Shown here one piece after another: positions 10,488 to 22,499 of a stretch of 64,000 nucleotides of DNA. The stretch is from Dromiciops gliroides (taxonomy: Eukaryota > Chordata > Mammalia > Microbiotheria > Microbiotheriidae): NCBI RefSeq assembly GCF_019393635.1, contig NC_057866.1, positions 122,635,897 to 122,699,896 of the forward strand. Direction: 5' to 3'. Both the position numbers and the translations under genes were made by a program. Position 1 is the stretch's first letter. The number at the start of each line of letters is the position of its first letter. The notes under the pieces were generated by a model. It saw nothing but the letters and a program-made list of their open reading frames with translations. It searched no databases and had not been told where the DNA came from.

Positions 10488-10814
10488 GTAAATATTGAAT
10501 ATCTAAATTTATTCTTAATTAAAAAAATATATGGATGACTTTTTGGTTTTGCATCATTCGTTTCTTCAGAGGCCTTCCCCTCTTTTCCCATCCCTTTATT
10601 GGATTGAACATTCAGTACAGTGGGTACATCTGATTAACATACAACTTTTGATTTATTTCTATTAAAATAAATGTGAGCAAGTCAATAAGATGAATTTTTA
10701 TTTTTAATATGTGTTATTTCCCTTTATTATTATGTGTCCATAATACTTTTCCTGTAATGCTCTTAATTTTGGCAATGAAAAGTTGGCAGCATTTTTGTTC
10801 ATGATATTGAAATA

Positions 10815-11400
10815 AGGCAGCTAGGTAGCACAGTGGATAGAGCCCTGGGCCAGGAATCAGGAAGATCTGAGTTCAAACCTGGCCTCAGAAATTTGCTATC
10901 TGTGTGACCCTAGGTAAATCATTTAACCTTTGTCTCAGTTTCCTCAACTGTAGGTTGGGGATAATAACAACACCTACTCCACAGGGTTGTGAGGACCAAA
11001 TGCCAAGTGTCTGGCATTATGTTAATGTGTATTCCCTTCCTTAAAAAATATCCTTTAATAGATACATATAGAAGGACAGTTGTTAATAATAGCTCATATT
11101 TATACTTCTTTTTTTAGCTATATGACCTTGGTTAGTCACTTTCCACTGGACCCTAGGACCCTCAGCTATAAAAGGTGGAGTTGAAATACATGACTTTTGA
11201 TATGCTTTCCTATGTCTTTTGTACCTCAGTATTTTACAAGTATAAGTATTTGCAAAGCATTTTCCTCATAACAGTCCTGTGAAGTAGGGAATAAAAATAC
11301 TAGCCTTGTTTTACAGATGATAGCACTGAGACTTAGAGAAGTCCAAAGACTTTTCCAAAGAGTGAGATATATGGTTTGAATATTTGTGTTTTGCTACCTG
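10815..11400. mobile_element. Two MIR/Mon1-type SINEs, opposite orientation
   Basis: 10815-11035 is a sense copy (GGCAGCTAGGTAGCACAGTGGATAGAG head, GTGTGACCCTAGG core, and a long tail with AATAACAACACCTACTCC). 11225-11400 is a reversed copy (AAAGCATTTTCCTCATAACAGTCCTGTGAAGTAGG, TTACAGATGATAGCACTGAGACTTAGAGAAG). Between them lies a short worn fragment with CTATATGACCTTGGTTAGTCAC. Confidence 0.7.
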
Positions 11401-11815
11401 CTATTACGATTCAGTTTATTTTATTAAAAGCTCACCCATCTCCATATGCCTTTTATCCTCTCACTTGCCTTCAGCTTTGCTCTTTCACTAGACCCTGACA
11501 TCCCCTCCAGCTGTTTTATCCCCTATCTTTCCTCTCTTTCTCTGTGCTCCTTTACTTCTCAGCACTTTGGCATCTGTGTTAACAATTCCGTTGCTTAACT
11601 GAAACTTCTCTTCCTAATGTGTCTAGTCATCTGTGATTGTCAAACTTTATGATCTTTTAGTAGTCCTTATCCTTCTTTAATTAGATAAAGCATTTTTAAG
11701 TACTTACCATGTTGACTGCTTTCTCTGGGTTTTTGAAATATTACTCCTTTCTCTTCCTCCTCATGATAGAAGCTAATATTTATGTAGTGACTTAAGGTTT
11801 GCAATATTCTTTATA

Positions 11816-12060
11816 GGCAGCTTGTGACACATTGGGTAAAGCCCTGGGCCTGGAGTTGGGAAGACCTGAGTTAAAATTTAACTTCAGGCATTTATTAGCT
11901 GTGTGACCTTGGGCAAGTTACTTAACCCCTTTTGCCCGTTTCCTCCTCTGTAAAATAGGGATAATTGTTGTGAACATGAAATGAGATAAGGTTTTTAAAA
12001 GCACTTAACCCAGTGTCTGGCACATAGTAGGTGCTATGTAAATACATCACTGTTCTCTTC
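11816..12060 (+). mobile_element. MIR/Mon1-type SINE
   Basis: Sense copy: GGCAGCTTGTGACACATTGGGTAAAG head, TAGCTGTGTGACCTTGGGCAAGTTACTTAACC, TGAGATAAGG, and GTGTCTGGCACATAGTAGGTGCTATGTAAAT, the long Mon1-type 3' end. Confidence 0.75.
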
Positions 12061-12194
12061 CCTTTGGTACTTCATTTGAGCTTCACAACAACATACAGTG
12101 GGTGACGACTGTTACTCCATTTTATAGTGATTTGCCAGGCAGGGTTGAAGTCTGGTCTTCCTGATGCGTCAGTCCTAGTCTAGATTTCTACAGT

Positions 12195-12620
12195 GGGCCA
12201 GGCACTGTGTTAAGTTTTGAAAGCCCTTTACAACCTGGCTCCAACCTCACTGCACATTATTCTTGTTCTCATACTTTGCATTCCAGCAAAACTGGTCTTA
12301 TCACTGTTCTGCAAATGGACCCTTTCAAATGCTGTCTCCATGCCTTTGCATCAGCTGTTACTCAGGTCTGGAATGCAGTCCTTTCCCACCTCTGCCGGCT
12401 CAAGCACTACCTTCTGTTCACAATTTTTCCTTATCCCAGCTGCTTAGTGCCCTTCTTCCTTGACTCACTTGTTTTTGTTTTGTATTTATCCTGTATGTAC
12501 TTATATATGTACATAATTTTCTCCAGCAGATATAAACTCCTTGAGAGAAGGAATTGTATTTTCAGGAACTAGCACAGTGTCTGGCACATAAGGGCTTAAT
12601 CACTGCTTGTTGAATTATTT
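12195..12620 (+). mobile_element. L2 LINE, ORF2 C-terminus and 3' end
   Basis: AAAGCCCTTTACAACCTGGCTCCAACC, CTCAGGTCTGGAATGCAGTCC and AGTGTCTGGCACATAAGGGCTTAATCACTGCTTGTTGA lie in L2 order. Overlapping frames of 66-121 codons here are remnants of the L2 polyprotein end, not host genes. Confidence 0.8.
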
Positions 12621-12744
12621 ATTGCTTGAAGTGGAGGAGGTAAAAAACACTTAGAAGTCTTCCCTATTCAAGGATATCTCCTATCCCACCAAATACAAAT
12701 TCATCTGGGATAACAGGTTCCATCCTCAAAATTCAGACAACTAA

Positions 12745-13070
12745 TTGGAGAGAGGTAAAGTGGTTTAGTTGAAAGATCATTGGATTGAGAGGTTCTAGGC
12801 CTGGTCTCTAGGCAGGCACTGACATTTCTAGCTTTGTGACCCAAGAGAAGTCATTTTGCTTCTATGGGCCTGTTGGGTGTGAAATGTGGGGGTTCAACTT
12901 AGATACTCCTTCTTAGGCAGAGCTTTCCCTAATCCTGTTAGTTCTTAGTGGACTTATTTGTCTACATGTTGTATATTCTCAGAACAGCAGCTTTTCTTTT
13001 TTTTTTTTTATCTACATTGCCTACCACAGGTCCTGGCATATAGTAGGTGCTTAATAAACGTGGGTTGATT
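12745..13070 (+). mobile_element. Worn MAR1-type SINE followed by L2 3' end
   Basis: 12745-12900 has AAAGATCATTGGATTGAGAGG and CTAGCTTTGTGACCCAAGAGAAGTCATTTTGC, a diverged MAR1-like SINE. 12915-13070 has GTCCTGGCATATAGTAGGTGCTTAATAAACG, an L2 terminus. Confidence 0.55.
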
Positions 13071-14135
13071 TTTGTTTAGGAACTTCAGAGTTAGTGGCAG
13101 AACTAGAACCCAGGGCTTCTGCTTTAAGGGGCTCTTCCATAATTATTATTGTCATTAACAGTAAATATTCTGCATCTGGAAGATCCAGCTCTCAAAGCTA
13201 GAGAGTAGTTAGTAATTAAGACATCAGGGCTTAGGAGGTGGCAAGGTGTATATTGATGGTGCCTTTTTTTTTCTTTAGCAGCTGTGGGAGTGGTTGGTTG
13301 ATTGCATTGATTGAGACTATGATCTTTGGAGGAGTATTTACAGGTGCTAGAGAGTAGGAAGGCTGTTGGTGTATAGACGGTTTTGTGGAGACAGACACTA
13401 ATTATTTGAGATGGAGAGAGTGTGTTTCTGGTATAAAAAGAGTCTTTGGTTAGATTTGGACTGGAACTGAATAGGAGGGATTTTCAGGAAGAGGTCAAGA
13501 GCCTTACAGGTACATTGAAAAGCAGCTGCTGTGATCCCAGTGCTAGTCTCTTCTCAATGACCAATTTAGAACTTTTGGAGGTTTTTTCCCCTTAGACTTT
13601 TTCTAGTTTTTAAAGTATGTTGAGGGAGGTGAGTGCCTTTTAAATTTTGTATTTTACCTTTTAAACATTCATGTTCAAAAAGAGTCCGTCTAATTTGCTT
13701 AAATTTTTATCAGTGCCAGTTTTTCAGGGGACTTTATACTGCTCAAAACAATTTCTTACTAATTTCTACTAAGACGTAATGTTATATATTTCATTTTATT
13801 TTTCGATTTCCTATTAAACTTCCCTCTACATCATTTTCCTGAAAGTCCTTAAAGACAGTTTCTTATTATTTCACTTTTTACTATTTCATCAAGTTTTTTG
13901 CTACATGAAGTTCTCAGACCGGAAGCCATGAGTCACTTAAAGAACTATTTTTCAGTTTTGATAAAATTTTATAACATTTATTATTATTAAATTTGCTTTC
14001 TGTATGATCCTGGTTTAAATCTTTACAGTTACAGTAAAACCTTTTACACATCGTATCATATATGTAAATGTCTCTCTTTCCTCCCACCCCTCCAAAAATG
14101 GATGTTATTTACTGAGAAGTTACTTTTCTTTTTAG
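13071..14135 (+). other. Intron sequence without recognised element
   Basis: AT-rich intron before OCIAD1 exon 4. I see no coding exon and no repeat I can name. It ends in the polypyrimidine tract and acceptor TTCTTTTTAG. Confidence 0.5.
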
Positions 14136-14183
14136 GAATTCTTTCCAGTCACCCCAAATATGGTTCTGTCCCTAAACTAGTAT
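14136..14183 (+). CDS. OCIAD1: OCIAD1 coding exon 4
   Basis: Acceptor CTTTTTAG (ends 14135), donor GTAAGT (14184), 48 nt, phase 1 to 1. It encodes residues 66-81, GILSSHPKYGSVPKLV, the loop between the two hydrophobic segments; all but one or two residues equal human OCIAD1. OCIAD2 has a 48-nt counterpart at 56111-56158. Confidence 0.95.
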
Positions 14184-14544
14184 GTAAGTATGAAACAATT
14201 ACTGATATTAATTTTGTCCAGGTCTTCTTCTCTAAGAATATGCAACATTTTCTTTTGAGTGAAATTTTAAACATTACCAAATTTGTTGTCATTTTAATCC
14301 ATAAGATGTTCTTTTCCTGAAATGTTCTCCTATGAGAAAATTTGGTCCACTTAATGTAGTATGAACCAAAATTATTCAATTAACATCAAATCTTAAAATG
14401 TAATAAAAAGAAAAACAACATCCATAGTGCAATATATTGCTTTTTGGTAACTGCTTCTAAGAATTAAACTAATTACACTTGAAGAGAGGCCCAAATATTT
14501 TATATAAATGTACTAAGTAGATTTTATAATAATAAAAATGGGAG

Positions 14545-14700
14545 GGGGGCATCTAGGTGGCACAGTGGATAAAACACTGGCCCTGGAGTCAGGAGTACCT
14601 GAGTTCAAATCCGGCTTCAGACACTTGACACTTACTAGCTGTGTGACCCTGGGCAAGTCACTTAACCCCCATTGCCCTGCAAAACAAACAAAAGAAAAAT
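14545..14700 (+). mobile_element. Marsupial SINE (C), full length
   Basis: Sense copy with head GGGGCATCTAGGTGGCACAG, core GTGTGACCCTGGGCAAGTCAC, end CTTAACCCCCATTGCCCTGC and an A-rich tail. It lies about 360 bp past OCIAD1 exon 4. Confidence 0.92.
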
Positions 14701-14764
14701 GTGGAAAGAGTAGAAATATTTTGCCTTCATGTAGTACTTTACAATGTTATTTTTCTTAAACTTC

Positions 14765-15000
14765 TTTTACATATATTATCCTCACACCAGCCATTAAGAT
14801 AGGTTTGGTATTACTGTTATCATCGTCATTCCCATTTTCCATACTAATAAAGTGAGATCAATAACTCAAATGACTTCAAGATCATATAGCTGATAAATAA
14901 TGGAACCGTTATATAAATAGTAGAACTAAGATCAAAACCCTTGTCTTCAGATGGATTTCAGTGCTCTTTCCACTGTATCTTGTTATCTAGAACCTACATA
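14765..15000 (-). mobile_element. Old MIR (antisense)
   Basis: TATTATCCTCACACCAGCCATTAAGATAGG, CATTTTCCATACTAATAAAGTGAGATC and GTGCTCTTTCCACTGTATCTTG follow the reversed MIR order, heavily diverged. Confidence 0.55.
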
Positions 15001-15282
15001 AAATCAATGATGATTGATTTCACTCTTAATGAAGTTAGGCTTTTATTAAGTAATCTCAATTATATTCATTTTCTTTGATCACATCTTTGGATCTAAGATA
15101 CACACACATGTCAAACTTGTTCATTTCAATGCCTGCAGAATTTATTTCTTAGGACTTTATATCCCTCTCTGAACTAAAGGCATAATTAGAACTACAGTCT
15201 ATTTTAAAACATGTACTTTGTTAAAAAAAGGTTTTTGGCCAAAAGGCACATTGTGAGTCAAATTTGTTTCTTTATAATTAAG

Positions 15283-15418
15283 TGGCTTGTATAATGGGAT
15301 ACTTTGCTGGAAAAATTTCCTATGTGAAAACCTGCCAAGAGAAGTTTAAACGGCTTGAAAATTCTCCTCTTGGAGAAGCTCTGCGTCTGGCTCAGGGACG
15401 TCGACTTGCATCACCTGG
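15283..15418 (+). CDS. OCIAD1: OCIAD1 coding exon 5
   Basis: Acceptor ATTAAG (ends 15282), donor GTAAGG (15419), 136 nt, phase 1 to 2. It encodes residues 82-126. It opens with ACIMGYFAGKISYVKTCQEK, the second hydrophobic segment and end of the OCIA domain. It continues through LENSPLGEALR, closely matching human OCIAD1. The OCIAD2 counterpart (53331-53448) is 118 nt with the same phases and the same GKxSYxxxCQxKF signature. Confidence 0.95.
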
Positions 15419-15937
15419 GTAAGGAAGATTCTGATTTTTTTGAATAACTTATTTAAAATGTTAAATTTTATTCTTAAAAGTTTTAGGAAATCAGCTAAAT
15501 GCTGCCATTATCCAAGGGCATGACAGCTTTGCCTAGGATTGCATTGGCAACTTTCCACTTGCTGCAGGGTGAATCTAATTTGGCATAAAATGGAACAGGA
15601 CTTAGTTAACCTTATCTTAAAATGTAGAGAAGCATCCTACAGGGATTGCATGTCCCAGAATATAATATTTTATCTTGCTATGAGTTGCCAAACTCATTTA
15701 GTTCCTTCATTTTGTACTTCAAATTGCTTTAAATTCAATAAAACACATGTCTCTATTAAGAATTCTGATTTTTCCTTTGTTATCTTAAGAGTTATAAAGA
15801 AAAAGACCCCACAACTGAAACTCTTTGATCCAGTGGAAGGATCCTTTTTGCTTATTTATACCCAAAAGGCAATTGTATCACTCCTTTAATTTAAAAAATT
15901 TTTTTATTGATATTTTCTGTTTCCTGCATCATCATAG
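15419..15937 (+). other. Intron sequence without recognised element
   Basis: AT-rich. It holds a 116-codon open frame (15539-15889) with no recognisable domain and no codon bias, taken as chance. Confidence 0.45.
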
Positions 15938-16095
15938 CCTGGCATCTTAAACTGTGGGTCAGGGTCTCATAACTGAATGTTGGGGTCTTGAAAAATTTGG
16001 CAACAATAAAAGGTTACGTATATCTATTTTATGTACAAATTTCTTTGGTGAAAAGGGATCATGATTGGGAAAAGTTTAAGAAACCCTGCTCATAG
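15938..16095. mobile_element. hAT-like MITE, second family
   Basis: The ends GGCATCTTAAACTGTGGGTC and AAAGTTTAAGAAACCCTG are imperfect inverted repeats. The interior has GGGGTCTTGAAAAATTTGGCAACAATAAAAG. This matches my memory of an abundant mammalian hAT MITE; no transposase is encoded. Confidence 0.5.
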
Positions 16096-16375
16096 TTATC
16101 CCAAGTATCTTTTCTTCCCCCTCCCAGAGAACCATCCTGGATAATAAATAGTATTTTTAGAGAAGGGAAAAAACCCAACCACAGCTGATCAGTACATTGA
16201 AAAAGTCAAAAAAACATCTGCAATATGTAATACCCATGGCAGGGTGGGGCAGGGTTTGGAAGTGTCTTCTCATCTCTTCATTTACACTCTGCTTCACCTT
16301 TATAATTTATAGACATTTTAGTCAATTTGTTTGCATAATTCCAAATTGCTTTCCAAAATGGTTGTGCTTTTTCAC

Positions 16376-16735
16376 AGTTCTGTCACTTAGTAAACATTTT
16401 AAGAACCTGTTACGTGCCAAGATGTAAAAAAGTGGCAAAAGACTGCGTTAAGGTGCAGAGACAATATGCAAGCAGATGTAAATTAGGCAAGCTATCTATA
16501 AGACAAATAGGAAATAATTAACAGAGGGAAGGCACTGGAATTAAGAGGGGTTGGAAAGACTTCCATTGGAACTTTAGTTGGGACTTAAAGGAAGCCAGAC
16601 AGGAAGAGTGTTCCACGCATGGGGGACAGCCAGGGAGAATGCCTAGTGCCAAGAGATGGAGTGTCTTGTTCATGGAACAGTCAGTGAGCCAAGTGTCACC
16701 AGATTGAAGAATCTATGTGTGGAATTGAGGAGCTC
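16376..16735 (-). mobile_element. L2 fragment nested in L1
   Basis: ACTTAGTAAACATTTTAAGAACCTGTTACGTGCCA is the reversed L2 terminus. GGACTTAAAGGAAGCCAGACAGGAAGAG and GAACAGTCAGTGAGCCAAGTGTCACC match the L2 body as also seen at 31720 onward. The L1 text breaks off at ...CAGTTCTGTCAC and resumes at CACCAACAATGCC. Confidence 0.6.
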
Positions 16736-17634
16736 ACCAACAATGCCTTTCTTCTACAACTCTTCCATTATTAACTGTTGACATTTTTTAGTCAATTTAT
16801 GGTGTATAAGGTGAAACCTCAGAGTTATTTTGATTTACATTTGTCTTATTAGTTGTTTATATATCTTGGACCAAACGCTTACCAGAAAAACTTCATACAA
16901 AGATTTTTTTTCCCCCATTCAACCACTTACCCTTTTATCCTGAATATGTTAATTATGTCTCTGCAGAAGCTTTTCAGTTTCAGGGAATCAAAGTTATCTA
17001 TTTTATCGTTTGTGATTGTTTTTATCATTTGCTTGGTGAAACTTACAGTTTTGAGAGGCATATGATTGGTTTCTCAAGTTTTTTATAGTCTGAACTTTAA
17101 TATTAAGGTTATGTATCTATTTAGAATGTATTGTGGAATGTGGTATAAGGTGTTTTGCCCTTAAGCCTAATTTTTGCCAAACTGCTTTCCACTTTTCCCA
17201 ACAGTTTTTAAAAAAAATCAGATAAGGAGTTTGTTTACCTAAGTAATTTATATTTTCCACTTTATCAAACATTGGGTTATTATATTCCATTGTTTCTAAT
17301 TCTCCCTTGTCTAGTGTGTTCTGTATCTCTATTTTAAAAATAATACCAAATAGTTTTAATGACTGATGCTTTATAATAGAGTTTGAGGTGTAGCAGTACT
17401 GTTCCCCATTTATTCCTATTTTTTTCATCCTTGATGTAGATCTTTAGTTTTTCCAAATGAATTTTACTACTATTTTATCAAGTTCCATAAAGTATCCCTT
17501 TGGTCATTTGTTTGGTATAGCATTAAAATTATAATTATAATTAATTTTGATAGCATTGTCATTTTTATTACATTGATAGGACCTAGTCATGAGCTCTGAA
17601 TATTTCTCCAGCTATTTAAAGTTCTTTATTTCTT

Positions 17635-17783
17635 CCCTCCCCCCCCCCCCCAGGCAATGGGGGTTAAGTGACTTGCCCAGGGTCACACAGCTAGTAAGTG
17701 TCAAGTGTCTGAGACTGGATTTGAACTCAGGTACTCCTGAATCCAGGGCCGGTGCTTTAACCACTGCGCCATCTAGCTGCCCC
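17635..17783 (-). mobile_element. Marsupial SINE (D) with 15-bp duplication
   Basis: Full antisense copy ending CATCTAGCTGCCCC. It is flanked by perfect direct repeats AGTTCTTTATTTCTT at 17620-17634 and 17784-17798. The A tail is replaced by a C run (reverse G) at 17636-17652. Confidence 0.93.
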
Positions 17784-18213
17784 AGTTCTTTATTTCTTTA
17801 AGGATCACTGTGTAATTAAATCTATACAAGTCTTTTGTGTGCTTTGGACAGGTTGATCCCCAGATATTTTATGCATTTCATAGTTATTTGAAATTGGATT
17901 TTCCTACTTGTTGTTGTTTCTTGTGTTTTGTTATTATTATATAGAAATGCTACTGATTTTTGAGGATTTTGTAGCCTGCAGCTTTGCTTGAAGCTATTGT
18001 TTCAGTATCTTTACAGATTTCCTAGAATTTTCCAAGTATATATATATCAGCAAATAAGGATAGTTTGATCTCCTATTTACCTATTTTTAAATGCCTTTTA
18101 ATTTATTTCTCGTCTTATTACTGTTGCTAGCAATTCCTGAACTATACCAAATAACAGTGGAGACAGTGGGCATCCTTGCATCAATGTTATATATGTATCA
18201 GAAAAGATTCTGG

Positions 18214-18364
18214 GGGCGGCTGGGTGGCGGAATGGATAGAGCACCAGCCCTGGAGTCAGGAGTACCTGAGTTCAAATCCAGCTTCAGACACTTAACACTT
18301 ACTAGCTGTGTGACCTTAGGCAAGTCACTTGACCCCAACTGCCTCACTAAAAAAAATAAAAAAA
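18214..18364 (+). mobile_element. Marsupial SINE (E) with 13-bp duplication
   Basis: Full sense copy ending ...TGCCTCACTAAAAAAAATAAAA. It is flanked by GAAAAGATTCTGG at 18201-18213 and 18365-18377. Confidence 0.93.
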
Positions 18365-18555
18365 GAAAAGATTCTGGTGTATCCCCATTGCATATGATAC
18401 TTTCTTTTGGTTTTAGATGATTTTTATGATATTTTTAAAAATCCCTATATCCCTGTACTTTGTAGAGTTTTTAGTATAAAAGAGTGTTGCATTTTATTAA
18501 AAGCTTTTTCTGCATCTGTTAAGATGATTGTGTTTTTGGATGTTGTGGGTTTTTT

Positions 18556-19290
18556 TTTTTTAATATTTAAGTTTTTAACCTTTGTTTAGATAAGATTTCC
18601 AATTTCAAATTTTTTCTCCCTGCCCCCCTCCCCTAGACAGCAGGTAATTTGATATATAACATTAAACATATTTCTGCATTAGTCATGTTATACAAGAAGA
18701 ATCAGAGCAGGAAGGAAAAACCTCAAAAGAGAAAAACAACAGCACCAAAAACAAAAGAGATAGCATACTATCCAATCAGCATCCATATTCCACAGTTTCT
18801 TTTTTTTCCCCACCCTGGATTTGGAGAGCCTTTTTCATCATGAGTCCTTTGGAACTTTCTTGTACCATTGGATTGGTGAGAAGAATCTAGTCTATCACAG
18901 TTAATCAATACACATTGTTGATGATACTGTGTACAATGTTCTCCTGGTTCTGCTCATCTCATTCATCATCAGCCCATTCAAGACTCTCCAGGTTTCTCTG
19001 AACTCCTCCTGCTCATCGTTTCTTACAGCACAATAGTATTCCATTACATTTATATACCACAACTTGTCCAGCCATTCCCCAATTGATGGGCATCCCCTCA
19101 ACTTCCAATTCCTTGCCACCATAAAAAGAACAGCTACAAATATTTTCGTACATGTGGGTCCTTTTCCCCTTTCCATGATCTCTTTGGGGAAAAGACCCAA
19201 AAGTGGTATTGCTGGATCAAAGGGTATGCACAGCTTTATAGCCCTTTGGGCATAATTCCAAATTGCTCTCCAGAATGGTTAGATCAGTTC
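18556..19290 (-). mobile_element. Younger L1 3' end nested in older L1
   Basis: The minus strand encodes the ORF2 C-terminus (about 100 codons, 19200-18901; KLWYINVMEYYCAVRND and ETWRVLNGLM motifs), then the 3' UTR with a purine-rich block (reverse of CTGCCCCCCTCCCC). GGATGTTGTGG occurs on both sides (near 18537 and 19291), the likely duplication. The same L1 family is at 42035, 52503 and 63444. Confidence 0.85.
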
Positions 19291-21326
19291 GGATGTTGTG
19301 GTTTTTAATAAGATTAATTATATTGATTGTTTTCCTAATGTCAAACCATCCTTGCATCCTCATTATAAATTCCACTTAGTCATAATAATTTCTTGAATCA
19401 GTGATGGAAATCTTTTTGACCGGATATTGTTTAAAATTTTTGAATCATTGTTCATTAATGATATTGACCTAAGGTTTTTTTTTTCTGTATTTTTGTCTTT
19501 CCCTGATTTAGGTATTAGTCTCATAAAAGGATTTTGAAAAAATCCTGAAAGACTAATTTTTAATTTGTCTCATAAAAGGATTCTGGCAGGTTGTTTTTTT
19601 ATTCAGTTTTTGAGACTAATTTGTGGAGGTTGCGTTACTGTTAAAAGTTTGATGGGATTTTCTTGTGGGTCCATCAGAACCAGGAGTTTTTTTTCTTTAC
19701 CTAGTTCCTTTATAACTAGATTTATTTCCTTTTCTGAGGGTGGGTTATTTAAGATCTTTGGTCTTCTAAGTAGTTTGGGTATCTTACATTTTTGAAAGTA
19801 TTCTTCTGTTTATTATTATATTCTCAGTTTTGTTAGCATATAACCATGGATGATAGGTTCTGATTATTCTTTTTGTTTATTCTGATTTTGCTGTGCTTTC
19901 TACTTCCTTGTTTGCTATTTTATTGATTAGATTTTCTGCTTTCTTCAGTGAGATATTAGAGGGTTTATCAGGTTTTCTTAATCTTTTCAAAGAACTGGCC
20001 TTTAGTTTTCTTCATTTCTTTGGGTTTTTTTTTGTTTGGGTTTTGTTTTATTTCTTTCCCCTCTAATTTTTTTTTGGATTTGAATAGAATTTTATTTTCC
20101 AAAATATATGTAAAGACAAAATTTTAACATCGGTTTTTAAAAACTTTGTGTTCCAATTTCTCTTCCCCTGTCCATTCCCACCCCCCACCCCCAAGAACTC
20201 ACCAATTCAAAATAAGTTATACATGAGTGGTCATGGAAAAATTCCCATATTAGCTAGAGAGAAACAGTCAAAAACCCCAAAACTTCAGATTAAGGAATTG
20301 TCAAAGAGGAAAAGAAAAAAAAATTTTTTAATGTGTTTCCATCTGTTTTCAGATACTATCAGCTCTTTCTCTGCAGATGGGCTGCAATCTTCATAAATCC
20401 TTCAGGGTTTTATTGGATCATTGCCTTGCTGAAAATAACCACATGCTTCCCAGCAGATCATCCCCTACTATTGCTGTTATTTTGTATACAGTACATTTCA
20501 CTCTGCTTCAGTTCATGTAGGTCTTTCCAGGTTTTTCTGATAGTATCCTGTTCTTCGTAACCTGTATATAATACCTTAAGCTTGACGGAGAATTTTCTTC
20601 ATAAAAGCCCAGCAAATTAGATACCATATGTTTTGCCATTATAATCAATCATCATAACTATTTCCCTCCATCCCACTCCCCTCCCATGACATTTACTCTG
20701 TCGTCTTTTTACCTATTCCTCCTCATAAGTGTTTTACTTCTGACTATCCTCTCCCTCACTCTGCACTCCCTTTTTTCACCCTTCTTTCCTTATCTTCTTC
20801 CCCTCCTAATTTCCTGCAGGGTTAAATAGATTGCTCCTCCCAATTGGGTATGAAAGCTATTCCCTTCATGAGCCCTCTCCAGTGAGATCAGGGTCCCTGA
20901 GCTAATTCTGTGTTCTAAATTGTTCTTCCTCCCTCCTCAACCCTCCCTATGAGATCAAGCAATTCAGCATGTCATACTGGTGCAGTAATGCAGAACATCT
21001 TCATCTTCCTTGAAAGTGTTTTGCTTTTTACTGCTCTCTCCCCCAATCTGCCCTTTCCTCCTCCCCTTCTTCCGCCATCCCCTTTTCGCCCTCCCCTCCC
21101 TCAGGGCAAAAATATATTACTATACCTACTTGAGTATGTATGTTAGTCCTTCTTTGAGCCAATTCTGATGATATTAAGGTTCACACTCCCCAACTCCTTC
21201 CCCCTCTTTTACTCTCCTCCATAAGCTTTCTTCTTGTTTCCTTCACGTGAACTATCTCTCCCCTTCTCCCTCCCCCAGTTTATTCCTCCTATACCTCAAC
21301 CCTATTTTAATGATGTCATCATGGAT

Positions 21327-21400
21327 TAGTTAGGTGGCACAGTGGACAAAGCACCAGCCCCAGACATAAGACATCCCACCCTGTCTGCCCCACAAAGAAC
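21327..21400 (+). mobile_element. Short SINE head fragment
   Basis: TTAGGTGGCACAGTGGACAAAGCACCAGCCC matches the first 35 bases of the marsupial SINE. The core is missing and the text ends CTGCCCCACAAAG. Confidence 0.5.
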
Positions 21401-21775
21401 AAAACATAAATGTTTTACAGATATTATCCCTTTATATTCAGTTCAGACCTGTGTCTTCTGTGAGTTTCTTACTGAGATAGTTCTTATGATTTCGAAGTAT
21501 TATCTTCCCATGTAGGAATGTAAACGGTTTGATCTTTTAATATCCCTCATGAAGTCTTTTTCCTGTTTATCTCTTTATGCTTCTCCAGGGTCTTGTATTT
21601 GAAAGTCAAATTTTCTATTCAGTTCAGGTCTTTTCATCACAAATGCTTGAAAGACCTCTTTCTCATTGAAATCCCATTTTTGCCTTTGAAAGATTATACT
21701 CAGTTTTGCTGGGTATGTGATTTTTGGCTATAGTCCCAGTTCCTTTGCCCTCTGAAATATCATATTCCATGCCTT

Positions 21776-22213
21776 TCAGTCCTTTAATATAGAAGCTGCT
21801 AGATCTTGCTTTATCCTTATTGGAGCTCCACAGTATTTGAATTCCTTTTTTCTGGCTGCTTGCAGTATTTTCTCCTTCATCTGGGAGTTCTGGAATTTGG
21901 CTATAATATTCCTGGAGGTTTTCCTTTGGGGATCTCTTTCAGGAAGTGATTGGTGGATTCTTTCAATTTCTATTTTAGCTTCTGCTTCTAGAATATCAGG
22001 GCAATTTTCCCTCACAGTCTCTTGGAGGATGGTGTCTAAGCTTTTGTTTTGGTCATGGTTTTCAGGTAGTCCAATGATTTTCAAATTATCTCTCCTAGAT
22101 TTATTTTCTAGGTCAGCTGTTCCAAGGAGATATTTCACAATGCCCTCTATTTTTTCATTCAATTGGATTTGCTTTACTGTGTCTTGGTTTCTCATAAGGT
22201 CACTAGCTTCCAT
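21776..22213 (-). pseudogene. L1 ORF1p fragment, RRM and C-terminal domain
   Basis: A 145-codon open frame on the minus strand. RRDNLKIIGLPE (early) is the ORF1p motif at the start of the RNA-recognition domain. IERIHQSLPERDPQRKTSRN and IIAKFQNSQMKEKILQAARK are the conserved stretch after it, and GAPIRIKQDLAASIL is the C-terminal domain. ORF1p is the trimeric nucleic-acid chaperone that coats L1 RNA. The upstream coiled coil (22230-22520) is in broken frames, so the gene is not intact. Downstream of 21776 the C-terminal domain continues out of frame to about 21540. Confidence 0.85.
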
Positions 22214-22499
22214 TTGTATTCAATCCTAATTCTTAGGCAATTATTTTCATCAGACAGTTTTTTAATCTCCTCCATTTGGCTTTTCAAACTATTGACTTTT
22301 TTCTCATGACTCCTGTATCGCTCTCATTTCCCTTTCCATTCTTTCCTCCTTTTCTCTATATCTTCTTTCTGTTTCTCCTACTTTCTCTTCAGAGTCCCTT
22401 TTGAGAGCTTCCATGGCCTGAGCCCAGTTCATATTTTTCTTGGAAGCTTTGGATGTTGGAGCTTTGACCCTGTTATTATCTTCTTCTGAGGTTGTATTG

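Larger units (their letters stand above)
16110..20050 (-). mobile_element. Old antisense L1, ORF2 region, host of several nested insertions
   Basis: Plus strand reads as reversed L1 ORF2 throughout: GCATAATTCCAAATTGCTTTCC near 16333, TTAGTTGTTTATATATCTTGG near 16849, TCTGCATCTGTTAAGATGATTGTG near 18510, and TTAATCTTTTCAAAGAACTGGCC near 19979. All frames are broken. It is split by an L2 fragment (16376-16735), SINEs D and E, and a younger L1 (18556-19290). Confidence 0.75.

Noticed and set aside
15539-15889. 116-codon frame after OCIAD1 exon 5
   Set aside because: No domain, AT-rich random composition, no splice signals that would join it to OCIAD1.
21837-22229. 130-codon plus-strand frame with hydrophobic character
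   Set aside because: Shadow of L1 ORF1 on the opposite strand, which has clear ORF1p motifs.
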